DNA from: Alteriqipengyuania abyssalis
GTDB taxonomy: Bacteria; Pseudomonadota; Alphaproteobacteria; Sphingomonadales; Sphingomonadaceae
Assembly: GCF_019857185.1 (NCBI RefSeq)
Contig: NZ_JAHWXP010000001.1
Span: 558,001-622,000, forward strand
Length of the DNA stretch: 64,000 bases
Direction of reading: 5' to 3'
The translations under genes were made by a program, and so were the position numbers. The notes under the pieces were generated by a model, which made no database searches, was not told the DNA's origin, and saw nothing but the letters and a program-made list of their open reading frames with translations. Every line of letters starts with the position of its first letter. The stretch's first letter is position 1. Positions 54,981 to 64,000 of the stretch are shown here, one piece after another.

Positions 54981-55430
54981 TCAGGCGCCTTCGGTAGCGG
55001 TGGGGTTGGAGAGCTTGTCGACACGGCGCTGGTGCCGGTCGCCCGCGAACGCGGTTTCGAGGAAGGTCTGGACGCAGGCCTTGGCCTGTTCGATCCCGAT
55101 CAGCCGCGCGCCCATCGCGATCACGTTCGCGTCGTTATGCTCGCGCGCGAGCCTGGCGGAAAGCTGCTCGGATACGAGCGCGCAGCGCACCTGCGGATTG
55201 CGGTTCACCGCCATCGAGATGCCGAGACCGCTGCCGCACAGCGCAATACCGCGCATCGCGGTGCCATCTGCAACCACGCTGGCGAGCTTATAGCCGTAGT
55301 CTGGATAATCGACGCTGTCGGGAGTGTGCGGGCCAAGGTCGGCGACCTCGTGCCCCTTCTCGACGAGCCATTCGTGAAGCGCCGCCTTCATATCGAGCGC
55401 GGCATGGTCTGAAGCTATCGCGATACGCAT
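54981..55430 (-). CDS. rpiB: Ribose-5-phosphate isomerase B
   Basis: Interconverts ribose-5-phosphate and ribulose-5-phosphate. The 149-residue protein shows [14 protein letters not shown] at the start and the catalytic cysteine region [15 protein letters not shown], then [13 protein letters not shown]. The start at 55430 is chosen because this is the family N-terminus. It heads the rpiB-glyA-small protein-trmJ set. Confidence 0.95.
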   Translation of the reverse strand: MRIAIASDHAALDMKAALHEWLVEKGHEVADLGPHTPDSVDYPDYGYKLASVVADGTAMRGIALCGSGLGISMAVNRNPQVRCALVSEQLSARLAREHNDANVIAMGARLIGIEQAKACVQTFLETAFAGDRHQRRVDKLSNPTATEGA

Positions 55431-55558
55431 GGGGGGCACATAAGACGAGGCGCGGGCGAGCGCCACACCTAATGGGCAGGGATTTCCCCAGCGTGTCGAC
55501 GCCGCGCGCCGTACTCCGTAAGGCTAAAGGTCGGAGTGCCGGGGCGCGCCGCCACGCG

Positions 55559-56671
55559 TTAAAGCGCGTTCGCCTCGAGTTCGGTATAGGGCAGGCTCCG
55601 AATTGCATAGCATTCCTGTTTGCGCTCGGTCGGAACGCTGTTGGTGCACTGATTGACGAAATTGGCGCGCCTGGTGGCCAGTCGCTCACACTGGCTGAAG
55701 CCAAATTGCGCAACGCAGCCGCCCGCCGCGCTGCCGTTGTTGCTCATCGCCTCCTCGAATGCGTCGCCGTCCTTATGGCCAGGCATCTTCCACCTTTCGT
55801 CGATGATCCAGGCATAGCGATCCAGCACGGCCTCGGGGGCATTCTCCGCAGTCCAAGGGTTGGCAAGATTGGCGCGGACCATGGGGTTTTGCGCATAGAG
55901 GCGTAGCGGTCGGGTCGATGGCTTCTGGTCCGACCGGATTGTGTCGATCGTCTGTCCGTCGCTCGACTTAACCGTGACTTGGTAAGCCTTGCCGACCACG
56001 GTGCGACGCTGATCACTGCGGACCTTCTCCCAGCCTGCCATGATCGGGGTAAAAGCGATTTCCAGATCGACCGAGCGATCCCCCGAGCCAAGCGCTTCGG
56101 CAGCCTCCGGGGACATCGGCAGGAAGTCCAGCTGCCCGGTGCCTTCGAGCGCAAGCGCGAAATTAAGCCCCTCAGAACCGCTGTCACTGGCGCTGAAGCT
56201 GACCATCGTGCGATCATACAATCCATCGATGGGGAAGCCCTTGCGATCGAAATCGTAGTCTTCGAGCCTGCCGCGAAGTTCGACCGTGTAGGTCTGCGCA
56301 GACACGCTTTCATCAACCAGTTTCTTGAACTCGTCGAAATGCTCTTCGAGGAATCGCCTGCGCTCGAATTCGTTCTCGAACGTCAGATTCAGCGGCTTGG
56401 TCATCATCCGGTCGAGAGATGCAGGTTCGCCCGACATTCGGTGGTAGAGATAGGCGAGATTGATCGCGTTTATCTCCAGATCGCCGGCCCTCTTCGGACC
56501 TTCGACATAGAGATCGCTCTGACCACCGCTTTCGTCGGCGCTGCCCGCTGCCGCCTCGTCGGCCGCCGAAGCATCTCCATCGGCTTTTTCGGCATCGGCT
56601 CCCGAGCACCCCGCGAGAGCAAGAGCTGCAAGTCCTGAAAACGCCAAGGCCGTGATATTCGCAAAACGCAT
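55559..56671 (-). CDS. Lipoprotein of unknown function
   Basis: A 370-residue lipoprotein. The signal ends in the lipobox LALAGCS (Cys at about residue 22), followed by an acidic Ala/Asp/Glu-rich linker to about residue 45. The rest shows no known domain, but includes a C-terminal Cys-rich part (GGCVAQFGFSQCERL and NQCTNSVPTERKQECYAI). The start at 56671 has AAAGGGGGA 6-14 bases upstream, part of the hairpin at 56676-56709. Base composition is lower in GC than rpoD and carA. Confidence 0.75.
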   Translation of the reverse strand: MRFANITALAFSGLAALALAGCSGADAEKADGDASAADEAAAGSADESGGQSDLYVEGPKRAGDLEINAINLAYLYHRMSGEPASLDRMMTKPLNLTFENEFERRRFLEEHFDEFKKLVDESVSAQTYTVELRGRLEDYDFDRKGFPIDGLYDRTMVSFSASDSGSEGLNFALALEGTGQLDFLPMSPEAAEALGSGDRSVDLEIAFTPIMAGWEKVRSDQRRTVVGKAYQVTVKSSDGQTIDTIRSDQKPSTRPLRLYAQNPMVRANLANPWTAENAPEAVLDRYAWIIDERWKMPGHKDGDAFEEAMSNNGSAAGGCVAQFGFSQCERLATRRANFVNQCTNSVPTERKQECYAIRSLPYTELEANAL

Positions 56672-56675
56672 AAAG

Positions 56676-56709
56676 AATCCCCCTTTCTTCAATTGAAAAA
56701 AGGGGGATT
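56676..56709 (-). promoter_or_regulatory. Near-perfect 34-base palindrome over the lipoprotein ribosome binding site
   Basis: AATCCCCCTTT and AAAGGGGGATT are inverted copies around a central CAATTG, with one mismatched pair in 34 bases. It begins 46 bp after the rpoD stop and ends 4 bases before the lipoprotein ATG, so one arm contains that gene's AAAGGGGGA Shine-Dalgarno. It may end rpoD transcription, or hide the ribosome binding site. Confidence 0.7.
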
Positions 56710-56755
56710 GTGTCCGCTATGTCAACATTGGCGGGTCTCTTGACCCGCCAGAAAC

Positions 56756-58759
<2,004 letters not shown>

Positions 58760-58762
58760 GGG

Positions 58763-60664
58763 CTATTGAAAATCCGTTTCCGTGCCGCTGTGTTCCCCAT
58801 TATCGCCAGGAACAGCAGCGGCTTTTGAATCTCGTATCGGTGTCGCTCGCGCGATCCGTCTCGTCGCCATCTGGCCCAAGCGAGCGTCGAACGCCAGCTT
58901 CCGCTTGAGCAGACGCTGCTGTTCGGCGAACGCGCCTTCGGGATCGTGTTCGAAACGCTCCGTCGCGGCAGCCAGCGCCTTTTCAAGCGCCGGCCCTTCG
59001 ACCAGCAACTCGATGGCTTCGGCCAGGTCCTCGCGCGCGGTCGCTGCATCGTGGGCTTCTCTAGGCAAGCCAGATACGGATTGTTCAGCGGACCGGGAGC
59101 CCCAGCGCTCGTGGAATATGGCCTTTTTACCGTCGGCTTCAAGCGTTTCTGCGCGTTCGAGCACAGGATCGAACAAAGAAAATGTCGCAGGGTCGATCTC
59201 GCCCAGCTCGGCAAGCGCCTCGCGGTGGCTCTCGACCAGGTCGGGAAACCGGGCGAGCTGGCCCACCACATCGGCCAGCAGGCGCTGCCGCTGGCCGCCT
59301 TGCGAGAGGTTGGCGAGCCGCTTGGCAAGCTCGGGCGAAAGCGGCTCCGGCTCATCGCGGCGCCATTGCTTGCGCGGCTGAAACGGCGCTTTTTCGCGGC
59401 GCGGGAAGGCGAAGGCGGAGAATTTGTCGAGCAGGTCGCGGCGGTAGAGCGAGCGGACATCGGGCTCTTCGATGGCCTCGATATGGGTCATCAGACGGGC
59501 CTTCAGCCCCGCCTTCGCCTCCGGCGTATCGAGCGGCGCAGCCTGCATTTCGAGCGTCCACAATGCCTCCAGCAGCGACTGCGCGCTGCCCAGCACCTGT
59601 TCGAAAGCTGCAACACCTTTTTTCTTTATGAGGTCGTCCGGGTCGAGCCCGGCGGGCAGCCATGCGATCTTGAGCGAGTGCCCCGGCTTCAAAAGCGGTA
59701 GTGCCCGCTCGATCGCGCGGCGCACCGCGCGCTGGCCTGCGGCATCGCCATCGAAGCACAGGATCGGGCATGACACGTGGCGCCATAGCTCCTCGATGTG
59801 ATTCTCGGTTAGCGCCGTGCCGAGCGGGGCGACGCCTTCCGCGATCCCTGCATTGGCGAGCGCGATGACATCCATATAGCCTTCGACGACCACGATCCGG
59901 TCGCTCTTGCGCGCGGCCGGGCTGGCGCGATGGATGTTGTAGAGCGTGCGCCCCTTGTCGAACAAAGGCGTCTCGGGCGAGTTGAGATATTTGGGCGCGC
60001 CGTCCTTCGCCGTCAGGATGCGCCCGCCGAACGCGATCACCCGCCCGCGCACATCGTGGATCGGCAGCATCAGCCGGTCGCGGAAACGGTCGTACGGGTC
60101 CTTGCCGTCGATCGCGATCCGAAGCCCGCCTTCGACCAGAAGTTGCGGCGGTAGCGTGCCGAGCGCGGTGGGCAGAGCCTGCCGCTCGTCCGGCGCATAG
60201 CCGAAGCCAAACTCGCGCATCGTCGCCTGGGAGAAGCCGCGCTTGCCCAGATAATCGCGCGCTGCGCTGCCCCGTGGTCCCGCCAGTTCGCGCACGAAGA
60301 ATTCCTGCGCAGCGCCCATCGCGTCGTGCAGCCCGGCACGGCGTTTGGCCTTTTGGGCTTCGCGCGGGTCGGGCGCGGGCATCTCCATCCCCGCGGTCAC
60401 CGCCAGTTCCTTGACCGCATCCATGAAGGTGAGGCCGCGCTGGTCGGTCATCCAGCGGATCACATCGCCATGCGCGCCGCAGCCGAAGCAGTGGTAGAAG
60501 CCCTTCTGGTCGTTGACCGTGAAGCTGGGCGTCTTCTCGTCATGAAACGGGCAGCACGCCTTCCACTCGCGCCCTGCGCGCTGCAGCTTGGTCGTCCGCA
60601 TGATGACGCTGGAAAGCGTCACCCGCGTGCGCAGCTGATCGAGCCATTGTGGAGAGAGCGCCAT
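58763..60664 (-). CDS. dnaG: DNA primase
   Basis: Makes RNA primers for replication. The 633-residue protein has the CHC2 zinc finger (CCPFHDEKTPSF and FYHCFGCGAHGD), the TOPRIM domain (IVVVEGYMDVIALANAG and CFDGDAAGQRA) and a helicase-binding C-terminal region. The start at 60664 (MALSPQWLDQL) is the usual family start; eight more codons upstream are non-conserved. rpoD follows after 3 bp. Confidence 0.97.
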   Translation of the reverse strand: MALSPQWLDQLRTRVTLSSVIMRTTKLQRAGREWKACCPFHDEKTPSFTVNDQKGFYHCFGCGAHGDVIRWMTDQRGLTFMDAVKELAVTAGMEMPAPDPREAQKAKRRAGLHDAMGAAQEFFVRELAGPRGSAARDYLGKRGFSQATMREFGFGYAPDERQALPTALGTLPPQLLVEGGLRIAIDGKDPYDRFRDRLMLPIHDVRGRVIAFGGRILTAKDGAPKYLNSPETPLFDKGRTLYNIHRASPAARKSDRIVVVEGYMDVIALANAGIAEGVAPLGTALTENHIEELWRHVSCPILCFDGDAAGQRAVRRAIERALPLLKPGHSLKIAWLPAGLDPDDLIKKKGVAAFEQVLGSAQSLLEALWTLEMQAAPLDTPEAKAGLKARLMTHIEAIEEPDVRSLYRRDLLDKFSAFAFPRREKAPFQPRKQWRRDEPEPLSPELAKRLANLSQGGQRQRLLADVVGQLARFPDLVESHREALAELGEIDPATFSLFDPVLERAETLEADGKKAIFHERWGSRSAEQSVSGLPREAHDAATAREDLAEAIELLVEGPALEKALAAATERFEHDPEGAFAEQQRLLKRKLAFDARLGQMATRRIARATPIRDSKAAAVPGDNGEHSGTETDFQ

Positions 60665-60721
60665 TGGATGCGTTCTAGCCGTTCGCACCCGCCGAAGTCG
60701 AGATACGAACGGCCTGCCGGA

Positions 60722-61435
60722 TCAGGGGGCGGTGTCGTCCTGCTTTTCAATCTTGGGCGGGAAGGGGCCGGTTGCCAGCGCGATCTTTTCATCCGCGCGC
60801 AGCGTGTAGGCTTCCGCCGGGCCTTCGGGCGGCAGGGTGCTCTGCCAGAAAAACGTGATCGGCTCGCCCGTGCCCCAGTTGTTGCCGCCCACCGCGCGCC
60901 ACACCAGCGTGCCGTTATCATCCTCGACCCGGATCACCCCATCGGGTCCGAGCGCCTTGGCCGCCTGCTTGCGGTCGTAGCCGATCGCGCCGGTGAAGCC
61001 GTAAGCCTCGCGCACGGTGCCGAACACGGTGGCCGCCGCGACCTCGTCCAGCCCCACGGGCCGGGTGAAGGGCGGATCATTGGGCGCGTCCGTGCCAGGG
61101 GTCACGATATGGACATAGGTATAGACCGTCCCCTCGGGCATATCCTCGGGGTCGCAGGTGTCGTATTCTTCGGGGCACGCAACGTAGCTGACGATATCGC
61201 CGATCGAGCGCCCGCCCGCGATGATCGAAGCCTCGATCTCGGGGCCGAGCGGGCCTTCGATCTTCGCCCCGACCTTAAGCTCGCCAAAATCGGACGCGAC
61301 CAGATTGCGCGGTTCGGACGGAGCATCGCTGGTCGCCGTGGGCGAGGGGGCAGGGGCGGGCTCCGCCTCTTCCGATCCGCCCGAACAGGCGGCCAGTGCC
61401 AGCAGTGCGGCACAACAGGCGAAGCGTGAAATCAC
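60722..61435 (-). CDS. Lipoprotein of unknown function
   Basis: A 237-residue lipoprotein: signal and lipobox LALAACS with Cys at about residue 17, an Ala/Pro/Glu/Ser linker, then a domain with two cysteines (ACPEEYDTC) and the conserved-looking GTVYTYVHIVTPGTD and GAIGYDRKQAAKALG. No domain is recognised. It overlaps the preceding yqeY stop by four bases (ATGA), and dnaG lies 58 bp downstream, so it probably belongs to the yqeY-dnaG-rpoD transcript. Confidence 0.77.
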   Translation of the reverse strand: MISRFACCAALLALAACSGGSEEAEPAPAPSPTATSDAPSEPRNLVASDFGELKVGAKIEGPLGPEIEASIIAGGRSIGDIVSYVACPEEYDTCDPEDMPEGTVYTYVHIVTPGTDAPNDPPFTRPVGLDEVAAATVFGTVREAYGFTGAIGYDRKQAAKALGPDGVIRVEDDNGTLVWRAVGGNNWGTGEPITFFWQSTLPPEGPAEAYTLRADEKIALATGPFPPKIEKQDDTAP

Positions 61436-61884
61436 TGCAACGCCTCTTTCACCCAGCCCGAGGTGCGCGTCATGTCCAGCGTCGCGCCGTGGCGCGCCTT
61501 CAGCTCGGCCATGACCTTGCCCATCGACTTGATATCGGCTGCACCCAGATCGGTCTTCACCTGGTCGATCGCGGCGCGAGTCTCGGCCTCGTCCATCTGC
61601 TTGGGGAGGAATTCCTCGATCACGGCCAGTTCGGCCTCTTCCTGCGCGGCAAGCTCGTCGCGCCCGCCATCGCGGTACATTGCGATCGACTCCTTGCGCT
61701 GCTTGGCCATCTTCATCAGCACGTCGGTCACCAGCTCGTCGTCGCCCACCTCGCCCTTGGCGGTGCGCTGCTCGATATCGCGATCCTTGATCTTGGCCTG
61801 GATGAGGCGGAGCGCGGCCGTCCGCTCCTTGTTGCCGCCCTTCATTGCGGCGATCGTTTCCTGCTTGATGGTATCGCGAATCAT
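61432..61884 (-). CDS. GatB/YqeY domain protein
   Basis: A 150-residue protein consisting of the YqeY/GatB tail domain (IRDTIKQETIAAMKGG, RTAALRLIQAKIKD, EEFLPKQMDEAE, SMGKVMAELKARHGATLDM). The domain binds tRNA in GatB; the role of stand-alone YqeY is unclear. The start at 61884 is the family start. It is divergent from carA with 162 bp between starts. Confidence 0.92.
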   Translation of the reverse strand: MIRDTIKQETIAAMKGGNKERTAALRLIQAKIKDRDIEQRTAKGEVGDDELVTDVLMKMAKQRKESIAMYRDGGRDELAAQEEAELAVIEEFLPKQMDEAETRAAIDQVKTDLGAADIKSMGKVMAELKARHGATLDMTRTSGWVKEALQ

Positions 61885-62046
61885 GGTTTCCGGTTTGCCT
61901 TTATCTCTTATCTCTTCAGACGAGCGCCTATAACAAATGTTCCTGTGGGTGGGAGACGCTTCGCGCGCTTGACGGGCGCGGAGTGCACGCCTAGCCGGAT
62001 GGCTTAGCACACATCGCCGGACACACTTAAAGGAACGGACAAGCCC

Positions 62047-63228
62047 ATGGCTTCAGCCGAGATCACTCCTGCGCAGCCTGAAGGCGCGACGGGCCTGTTG
62101 CTTCTTGCCGATGGTACGGCCCTGTGGGGTATCGGCTGCGGAGCCGAGGGAAGCGCCGTTGGGGAGGTGTGTTTCAACACCTCGATGACCGGCTATCAGG
62201 AAGTGATGACCGACCCGAGCTATGCCGGGCAGATCGTCACCTTCACCTTCCCGCACATCGGCAATGTCGGCGCGAATCCGGAAGACATCGAGAGCAAGGT
62301 GGAGAGCGCGCTTGGCTGCATCATGCGCGAAATTCCCACGGGGCCGAGCAATTTCCGCTCCACGCTGGATCTCGACACCTGGCTGAAGGACGAGGGCAAG
62401 ATCGGCCTCGCTGGCGTCGACACCCGCGCGCTGACCCGGCTCATCCGCCTGAACGGCGCACCCAATGCGGTGATCGCGCACAGCGCCGACGGCGTGTTCG
62501 ACCTCGACGCGCTCTTGCAGAAAGCGCGCGAGTGGCCGGGGCTGGAAGGCATGGATCTCGCCCGGCGTGTGTCGCGCAAGGCGCACGAAGGCTGGCGCGG
62601 AGGCGCGTGGGAGCTGGGCAAGGGCTATGGCGAGAGCGCCGCGGAGAAGCCGCACGTGGTCGCGATCGACTACGGCGCGAAGGACAATATCTTCCGTCAG
62701 CTGGTCCGCGCGGGCGCGCGGGTAACGGTGGTGCCCGCCGAAACCTCGCTGGAAGATGTGCTGGCGCACGAGCCCGACGGCGTGTTCCTCTCCAACGGCC
62801 CGGGCGACCCTGCCGCGACCGGCGCCTATGCGGTGCCGGTGATCGCCGGCCTGCTGGAGCGTGATGTGCCGATCTTCGGCATTTGTCTCGGCCACCAGCT
62901 GCTCGGCCTCGCGGCGGGGGCAAAGACTGCCAAGATGTTCCAGGGCCACCGCGGTGCCAACCACCCCGTCCAGCGCGTGGGCGAGGGCTGGGGCGAGGCG
63001 ACCGGTCTGGTCGAGATCACCAGCATGAACCACGGCTTCGCAGTCGACGGCGACACGCTGCCCGCGAATGTCGAGCAGACGCACGTCTCGCTGTTCGACG
63101 GCACCAATTGCGGCATCGCGATCAAGGGTAAGCGCGCGTTCGGGGTGCAATATCACCCCGAGGCGAGCCCCGGCCCGCAGGACAGTTTCTACCTGTTCGA
63201 AAAGTTCGTGGGGATGCTGGGGGAATAG
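62047..63228 (+). CDS. carA: Carbamoyl-phosphate synthase small subunit
   Basis: The glutaminase subunit that feeds ammonia to CarB for arginine and pyrimidine synthesis. The 393-residue protein shows FNTSMTGYQEVMTDPSY in parts, the glutaminase nucleophile in FGICLGHQLLGLA, LSNGPGDP, and the catalytic His/Glu in YHPEASPGP. AAGGAACGGA lies about 10-20 bases upstream of the ATG. carB is not in the window; the following gene is a small low-GC ORF 2 bp away. Confidence 0.97.
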   Translation: MASAEITPAQPEGATGLLLLADGTALWGIGCGAEGSAVGEVCFNTSMTGYQEVMTDPSYAGQIVTFTFPHIGNVGANPEDIESKVESALGCIMREIPTGPSNFRSTLDLDTWLKDEGKIGLAGVDTRALTRLIRLNGAPNAVIAHSADGVFDLDALLQKAREWPGLEGMDLARRVSRKAHEGWRGGAWELGKGYGESAAEKPHVVAIDYGAKDNIFRQLVRAGARVTVVPAETSLEDVLAHEPDGVFLSNGPGDPAATGAYAVPVIAGLLERDVPIFGICLGHQLLGLAAGAKTAKMFQGHRGANHPVQRVGEGWGEATGLVEITSMNHGFAVDGDTLPANVEQTHVSLFDGTNCGIAIKGKRAFGVQYHPEASPGPQDSFYLFEKFVGMLGE

Positions 63229-63230
63229 AA

Positions 63231-63455
63231 ATGGCAGTAGTCAAGAACTTCAAAACTGAGCCCCAGAATTCTCGTGTGGGTCACACGGAGTGCTCCGGCA
63301 TCATTCGAGCTGTCGAGGTAGGTGGAGAGAAATACGTGCAAATCGACACGTATGGTTCGAGTGAGCGGGAGTTTCAGAACAAGTTGTCTCAGTCGCTTCG
63401 CCTCACAGAATCTGCCTTCAACCAACTGAAGAAGCTTGGCGAAGCACACTTCTGA
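63231..63455 (+). CDS. Small hypothetical protein with low-GC composition
   Basis: A 74-residue protein starting 2 bp after carA. It opens AVVKNFKTEPQNSRVGHTEC and continues with VEVGGEKYVQIDTYGSSERE, then a helical end. I recognise the QIDTYGS-type pattern from short proteins of unknown function found in scattered bacteria, often misannotated; no function is claimed. Base composition is about 50 per cent GC, well below carA, which suggests a recent arrival. Ribosome binding may rely on coupling to carA. Confidence 0.65.
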   Translation: MAVVKNFKTEPQNSRVGHTECSGIIRAVEVGGEKYVQIDTYGSSEREFQNKLSQSLRLTESAFNQLKKLGEAHF

Positions 63456-63492
63456 TGCCGAACAAGGCCGACATTTTCTTTGACTTTCACTT

Positions 63493-63605
63493 CTCCCCTC
63501 CCCGTGGGGAGGGGTTGGGGGTGGGGGTTCGGCGTTGATGGCCGGGTGCTTCGCCTCGAACGTGGTACACCCATCCCCCGGCCCCTTCCCTCAAGGGATG
63601 GGGAG
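63493..63605. repeat. Palindromic repeat element upstream copy (left of the DUF559 gene)
   Basis: Contains CCCCTCCCC-GT-GGGGAGGGG (63495-63514), GGTTGGGGGTGGGGGTT, and, at 63565-63603, GTACACCCATCCCC followed by CCCCTTCCC-TCAA-GGGATGGGG. The latter segment recurs at 63959-63998 in the same orientation on the other side of the DUF559 gene. Confidence 0.75.
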
Positions 63606-63606
63606 G

Positions 63607-63954
63607 TCAGGCGTTGCGTGCGATTTCGATCTCGCGCGCGATAGTCGCGAGAACGCCGTCGGTGTTCTCGAGGACGTCGTGGTTCCAGAAGCGGATGATG
63701 CGGTAACCGTGCGCCTCGATATGCGCGGTACGCGCGGCGTCGGTATGTGCGGAGTGCTGGCCGCCGTCGCATTCGATTGCGATGCGAAGCGATCGGCAGG
63801 CGAAGTCCACGACGAAATCTCCGATCTGGTGCTGGCGGACGAACTTCGCGCCGCGGAGCTGGCTGCTGCGAAGGTGCGTCCACAGGCGCTGTTCGGCATC
63901 GGTAGGACGGTTGCGCAATTCGCGCGCCACGCCGGTCAATCGCTTCTCCACCAT
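63607..63954 (-). CDS. DUF559 family endonuclease-like protein
   Basis: A 115-residue protein of the DUF559 family, which resembles very-short-patch repair endonucleases and the PD-(D/E)xK fold. Visible landmarks are LRNRPTDAEQRLW, GDFVVDFACRSLRIAIECDGGQH (in parts: FVVDF and IECDGGQH carry the acidic catalytic residues) and YRIIRFWNHDVLEN. Nuclease activity is family inference. The start at 63954 (MVEKRLTGV) is the family start. Palindromic repeats lie directly on both sides; the gene ends 1 bp from the left repeat. Confidence 0.85.
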   Translation of the reverse strand: MVEKRLTGVARELRNRPTDAEQRLWTHLRSSQLRGAKFVRQHQIGDFVVDFACRSLRIAIECDGGQHSAHTDAARTAHIEAHGYRIIRFWNHDVLENTDGVLATIAREIEIARNA

Positions 63955-63958
63955 CGCC

Positions 63959-63998
63959 GTACACCCATCCCCAACCCCTTCCCTCAAGGGAAGGGGCT
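63959..63998. repeat. Palindromic repeat element, right-hand copy
   Basis: GTACACCCATCCCC followed by CCCCTTCCC-TCAA-GGGAAGGGG, nearly identical to the copy at 63565-63603 and in the same orientation, reaching the window edge. It contains the upstream region of the DUF559 gene. Confidence 0.75.
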
Positions 63999-64000
63999 TT

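Noticed and set aside
61885-62046. PyrR-like or arginine-responsive leader before carA
   Set aside because: No attenuator hairpin with T-run or leader peptide with Arg codons is visible; only a weak TTGACG-type -35.

Overview
The window is a gene-dense, high-GC (mid-60s per cent by eye) piece of an alphaproteobacterial chromosome. It looks like Sphingomonadales, probably the Erythrobacteraceae: the markers are a PEP-CTERM-type PrsR regulator, the carA-yqeY-dnaG-rpoD block, an extracytoplasmic beta-carbonic anhydrase, DUF3052 next to purL, LexA boxes of the GAAC-N7-GAAC (GTTC-N7-GTTC) type, and short palindromic repeats of the CGTCATCCCGGAC and CGTCATCCCCGCGAAGG kinds. This placement comes from family recognition by eye; no search was run. 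Genes overlap or nearly touch almost everywhere, and no gene-free stretch exceeds 300 bp.

Layout. 1-6.5 kb: the end of prsR, a DUF475 membrane protein, panB and two amino-acid-type transporters, closed by a clear terminator. 6.5-17.4 kb: the SOS mutagenesis region. imuA-imuB and a radical SAM-udgX-dnaE2 set are each preceded by an alphaproteobacterial LexA box, with a small membrane protein and a Tat-exported carbonic anhydrase between them. Four palindromic repeat elements lie here, two of them inside coding sequence (the ImuA tail and DnaE2). 17.4-25.1 kb: an extensin-like protein, a small exported protein, and the phosphate regulon phoR-pstC-pstA-pstB-phoU-phoB on the minus strand. A Pho box sits at the phoR 3' end, and pstS is absent.

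25.3-34.9 kb: tRNA-Glu(TTC), recJ, small redox enzymes, a nitronate monooxygenase-like enzyme, an amidohydrolase, miaA/serB with overlapping 5' ends, a coq4-like gene and a nitroreductase. 35-51 kb: DUF3052-purL, an xseB-ispA-coaD operon, a peptidyl-prolyl isomerase, queA and tgt (queuosine), an ABC-2 exporter, a DUF481 outer-membrane protein, an M50-like membrane protein, a large GAF-PAS-PAS-GGDEF-EAL protein and rpsD. 51.4-56.7 kb: chorismate mutase, two related small exported proteins (one frameshifted), a trmJ gene that appears to start at CTG, glyA-rpiB and a lipoprotein gene. 56.7-64 kb: the macromolecular-synthesis-like block rpoD-dnaG, a lipoprotein, yqeY, divergent carA, a small low-GC ORF, and a DUF559 nuclease gene bracketed by direct copies of a palindromic repeat.

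The most interesting part is the SOS region. A translesion mutasome (ImuA, ImuB, DnaE2) is encoded with an uncharacterised radical SAM protein and a DUF4130-UdgX fusion that carries the uracil-trapping KRRLH loop, under two near-identical operators. In-frame palindromic repeats in both ImuA and DnaE2 are the second notable point, and the repeat-bracketed DUF559 gene the third.
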